16,792 bases of DNA from assembly GCA_027886925.1 (NCBI GenBank), contig JAPCJN010000033.1, positions 1 through 16,792 of the forward strand, read 5' to 3'. Numbering within the stretch: the stretch's first letter is position 1; every line of letters begins with the position of its first letter. The notes below the pieces were generated by a model. It was not told the DNA's origin. It did no database searches and worked only from the letters and a program-made list of their open reading frames with translations. This document shows positions 15,338 through 16,792 of the stretch, in pieces. Both the position numbers and the translations under genes were made by a program. This DNA comes from Nitrososphaerota archaeon (GTDB lineage Archaea > Thermoproteota > Nitrososphaeria > Nitrososphaerales > UBA183).

Positions 15338-15683
15338 ATCTCGTTGCCGCGGAGGCTTGACCGGTGATTATATGTGATTTCCGGAAACAGCCATTAATTA
15401 TTTCAAATCGACTTTGCCCGTGGGTCCCCTCGCCCTTCGGTCTCGGGACTGGAACGAAGCCCAGCCTCTTCCTGGCAAATTCGGCGATGATTAGGTTCAG
15501 GATAAGGAAGACCCCGGAGAGGACCTTGTGGACGACGGCTCCCCATGACCAGTATCCTAGCAAGAATAGGGGCGGATATTCGACGAAGAAGAGAGATAGG
15601 AAGACGGCCGCGAAAACGAGAAGCTGATACTTCACATCCGACCTTTGGCTCTTGGACGTCTTTGCTGTCCGCCCCAGTGGCAC
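15318..15683 (-). CDS. Hypothetical small two-helix membrane protein
   Basis: 121 residues from GTG at 15683; GTG at 15635 (residue 17) is the better start if the AAATATTT box at 15686-15693 is the promoter, since 15683 lies only 3 nt from it. Two to three hydrophobic stretches follow (YQLLVFAAVFLSLFFV, LFLLGYWSW, VLSGVFLILNLIIAEF), then basic KRLGFVPVPRPKGEG and a poorly structured tail that runs 20 nt into thrB. The hydrophobic pattern and lack of a better frame in this 390-bp interval support a real gene. No family is recognised. It heads the thrB-thrC run but need not be functionally tied to threonine synthesis. Confidence 0.55.
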   Translation of the reverse strand: MPLGRTAKTSKSQRSDVKYQLLVFAAVFLSLFFVEYPPLFLLGYWSWGAVVHKVLSGVFLILNLIIAEFARKRLGFVPVPRPKGEGTHGQSRFEIINGCFRKSHIITGQASAATRFGPDMG

Positions 15684-15685
15684 AC

Positions 15686-15693
15686 AAATATTT
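15686..15693. promoter_or_regulatory. Palindromic TATA-like box in the divergent gap
   Basis: AAATATTT, extended by Ts on the right, lies between the small membrane gene (minus) and the helicase gene (plus). Its centre is about 41 nt before the helicase TTG at 15731 and about 54 nt before the minus-strand GTG at 15635. A palindromic box could direct transcription both ways. Confidence 0.4.
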
Positions 15694-15730
15694 TTCTAGC
15701 GAAGACTTGGCGATGAGCGGGCCTTCCTAG

Positions 15731-16792
15731 TTGCCAACTTCCCACCGGCCTCGCGAGTATCAGGAGAAGATAGCCGAGGCTGCATCCCAGGCGAACACCC
15801 TCGTAGTCCTTCCGACGGGGTTGGGGAAGACGATGATCGCGGCACTGGTCGCAAAGGCGAGACTGGACAAGTTCCCCAAGGGGAAGGTGGTGGTCCTCGC
15901 CCCTACGAAGCCCCTCGCGCTTCAGCACCAGAGGGCATTCGAGGAGATCCTGTCTCCGGAACCGAAGGACATCGCCCTGTTGACCGGAGAGATCCCGCCG
16001 GAAGAGCGGGGCTATCTCTGGAGGCGGTCGAAGTTCGTCTTCGCGACCCCCCAGACCGTGAGGAACGACATGCGCCACGGACGGATCGACCTCAACGACG
16101 TCGTCCTCATCGTCTTCGACGAGGCGCACCGTTCCGTCAAGGATTACTCCTATACCGAGATTGCAAAGGTCTACAAGGAACAGGGCTGGACGCCGCTGAT
16201 ACTCGGGCTCACGGCATCCCCAGGCGGGTCAAAGGAGAAGATCAACGAAATCACCCGCAGCCTGTTCATCGAGCACGTAGAAGCAAGGAGCGACGAGTCC
16301 GAAGACGTCAGGCCCTACGTCGAGCAGACAAAATTCGAAGGAAGGAAGGTCCCGCTCCCCCCAGAATATGGCCAGCTTCTGAGCCCGCTGAGGGGCCTCT
16401 ATGATGAGAAGGTAAAGCGGCTGATGGACTCCGGGTTCCTCCCCCCTCGCACCCGCGTCTCGAAGACAATGCTGCTGCAGTCGAGGAACACTATGTCTGC
16501 CCGGCTGAGGAGCCCGGGGGCGAACAAGGGCTACATCTTCGGGGCAATGATAAACCAAGCGCAGGCCGTCATGATAGCGCACGCCATCGAGCTCGTCGAG
16601 ACGCAGGGCGTCGACGTCCTGCAGAAATATCTCAAACGAATGAGGGAGAAGCCGGAGCAGGGCAAGTCCGCCACCGCCTTGTTGAAGGACGCCAGGTGGC
16701 TTATGGTCGAAGACGAGGCCGAGCGGCTCAAAGCTCTCGACCACCCGAAGCTCACCGAGCTCCGGTCCATCGTGAAGAAGCAGCTAGCGAGC
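15731..16792 (+). CDS. hef: Hef/FANCM-type DEAH helicase, N-terminal part, cut by the window edge
   Basis: The frame is open from TTG at 15731 to the right edge, 354 codons so far. It is an SF2 helicase of the archaeal Hef/FANCM/Mph1 type that works on stalled replication forks and branched DNA. RPREYQ (6-11) is the Q-motif-like start. PTGLGKT (28-34) is motif I, APTKPLALQH (57-66) is motif Ia, ATPQT (105-109) is motif Ib, DEAH (130-133) is motif II, and LTASPG (160-165) is motif III. The Arg/Lys-rich helical insert between the two RecA-like domains, typical of Hef, follows from about residue 195. The second RecA domain and any XPF nuclease part lie beyond the window, so it could also be a nuclease-less Hef-like helicase. 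TTG is the first start after the in-frame TAG at 15728. Confidence 0.93.
   Translation, partial: MPTSHRPREYQEKIAEAASQANTLVVLPTGLGKTMIAALVAKARLDKFPKGKVVVLAPTKPLALQHQRAFEEILSPEPKDIALLTGEIPPEERGYLWRRSKFVFATPQTVRNDMRHGRIDLNDVVLIVFDEAHRSVKDYSYTEIAKVYKEQGWTPLILGLTASPGGSKEKINEITRSLFIEHVEARSDESEDVRPYVEQTKFEGRKVPLPPEYGQLLSPLRGLYDEKVKRLMDSGFLPPRTRVSKTMLLQSRNTMSARLRSPGANKGYIFGAMINQAQAVMIAHAIELVETQGVDVLQKYLKRMREKPEQGKSATALLKDARWLMVEDEAERLKALDHPKLTELRSIVKKQLAS

Overview
The window reads as a piece of an archaeal chromosome of moderately high GC. The signs are a Hef/FANCM-type helicase, an archaeal GHMP homoserine kinase next to threonine synthase, AT-rich TATA-like boxes about 30 nt before start codons, many TTG/GTG starts, and secreted proteins rich in N-glycosylation sequons. 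A TACK-type lineage (Nitrososphaerota/Bathyarchaeia-like) is my guess; no marker here fixes it.

The left quarter (1 to about 4030) is an accessory region, visibly more AT-rich than the rest. It holds the C-terminal end of a Ser/Tyr/Pro-rich protein running in from the left edge (3-242), a membrane-anchored exported protein (344-895), a convergent two-helix membrane protein (907-1176), and a decayed IS110-family element (about 1250-2575) with a frameshifted DEDD transposase and a structured non-coding left end. It also holds two separate fragments of RHS-repeat-associated core. The first (2572-3309) joins the core motif to a low-complexity linker and a two-helix hydrophobic tip, and is followed 6 nt later by a small membrane protein (3316-3771), a layout that resembles a tip/immunity pair. 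The second (about 3885-4129) is a frameshifted remnant that runs into the next gene. I read this as a graveyard or reservoir of displaced RHS C-terminal cassettes.

From about 4055 the sequence is compact, GC-rich and core-like. A minus-strand membrane-anchored exported protein (4055-4855) is divergent from a plus-strand run: DUF4129-like membrane protein, MoxR AAA+ ATPase, DUF58 protein, polytopic membrane protein, and a large sequon-rich secreted protein with a C-terminal anchor (4954-9916). This is a variant of the widespread MoxR/DUF58/DUF4129 envelope cluster, without a transglutaminase in view.

A 336-bp intergenic stretch with TTGAC/GTCAA repeats and a clear TATA box precedes a DUF255 thioredoxin-domain protein (10253-12340). 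That gene overlaps a divergent NAD-kinase-like gene (12337-13164) by four bases. On the minus strand a small membrane gene, thrB and thrC overlap end to end (15683 down to 13168) and meet the kinase gene tail to tail. The right edge carries the first 354 codons of a Hef-like helicase (15731 onward).

No tRNA, rRNA or CRISPR array was seen. Several one-base frameshifts and two genes without a normal start codon could be real decay or assembly errors.
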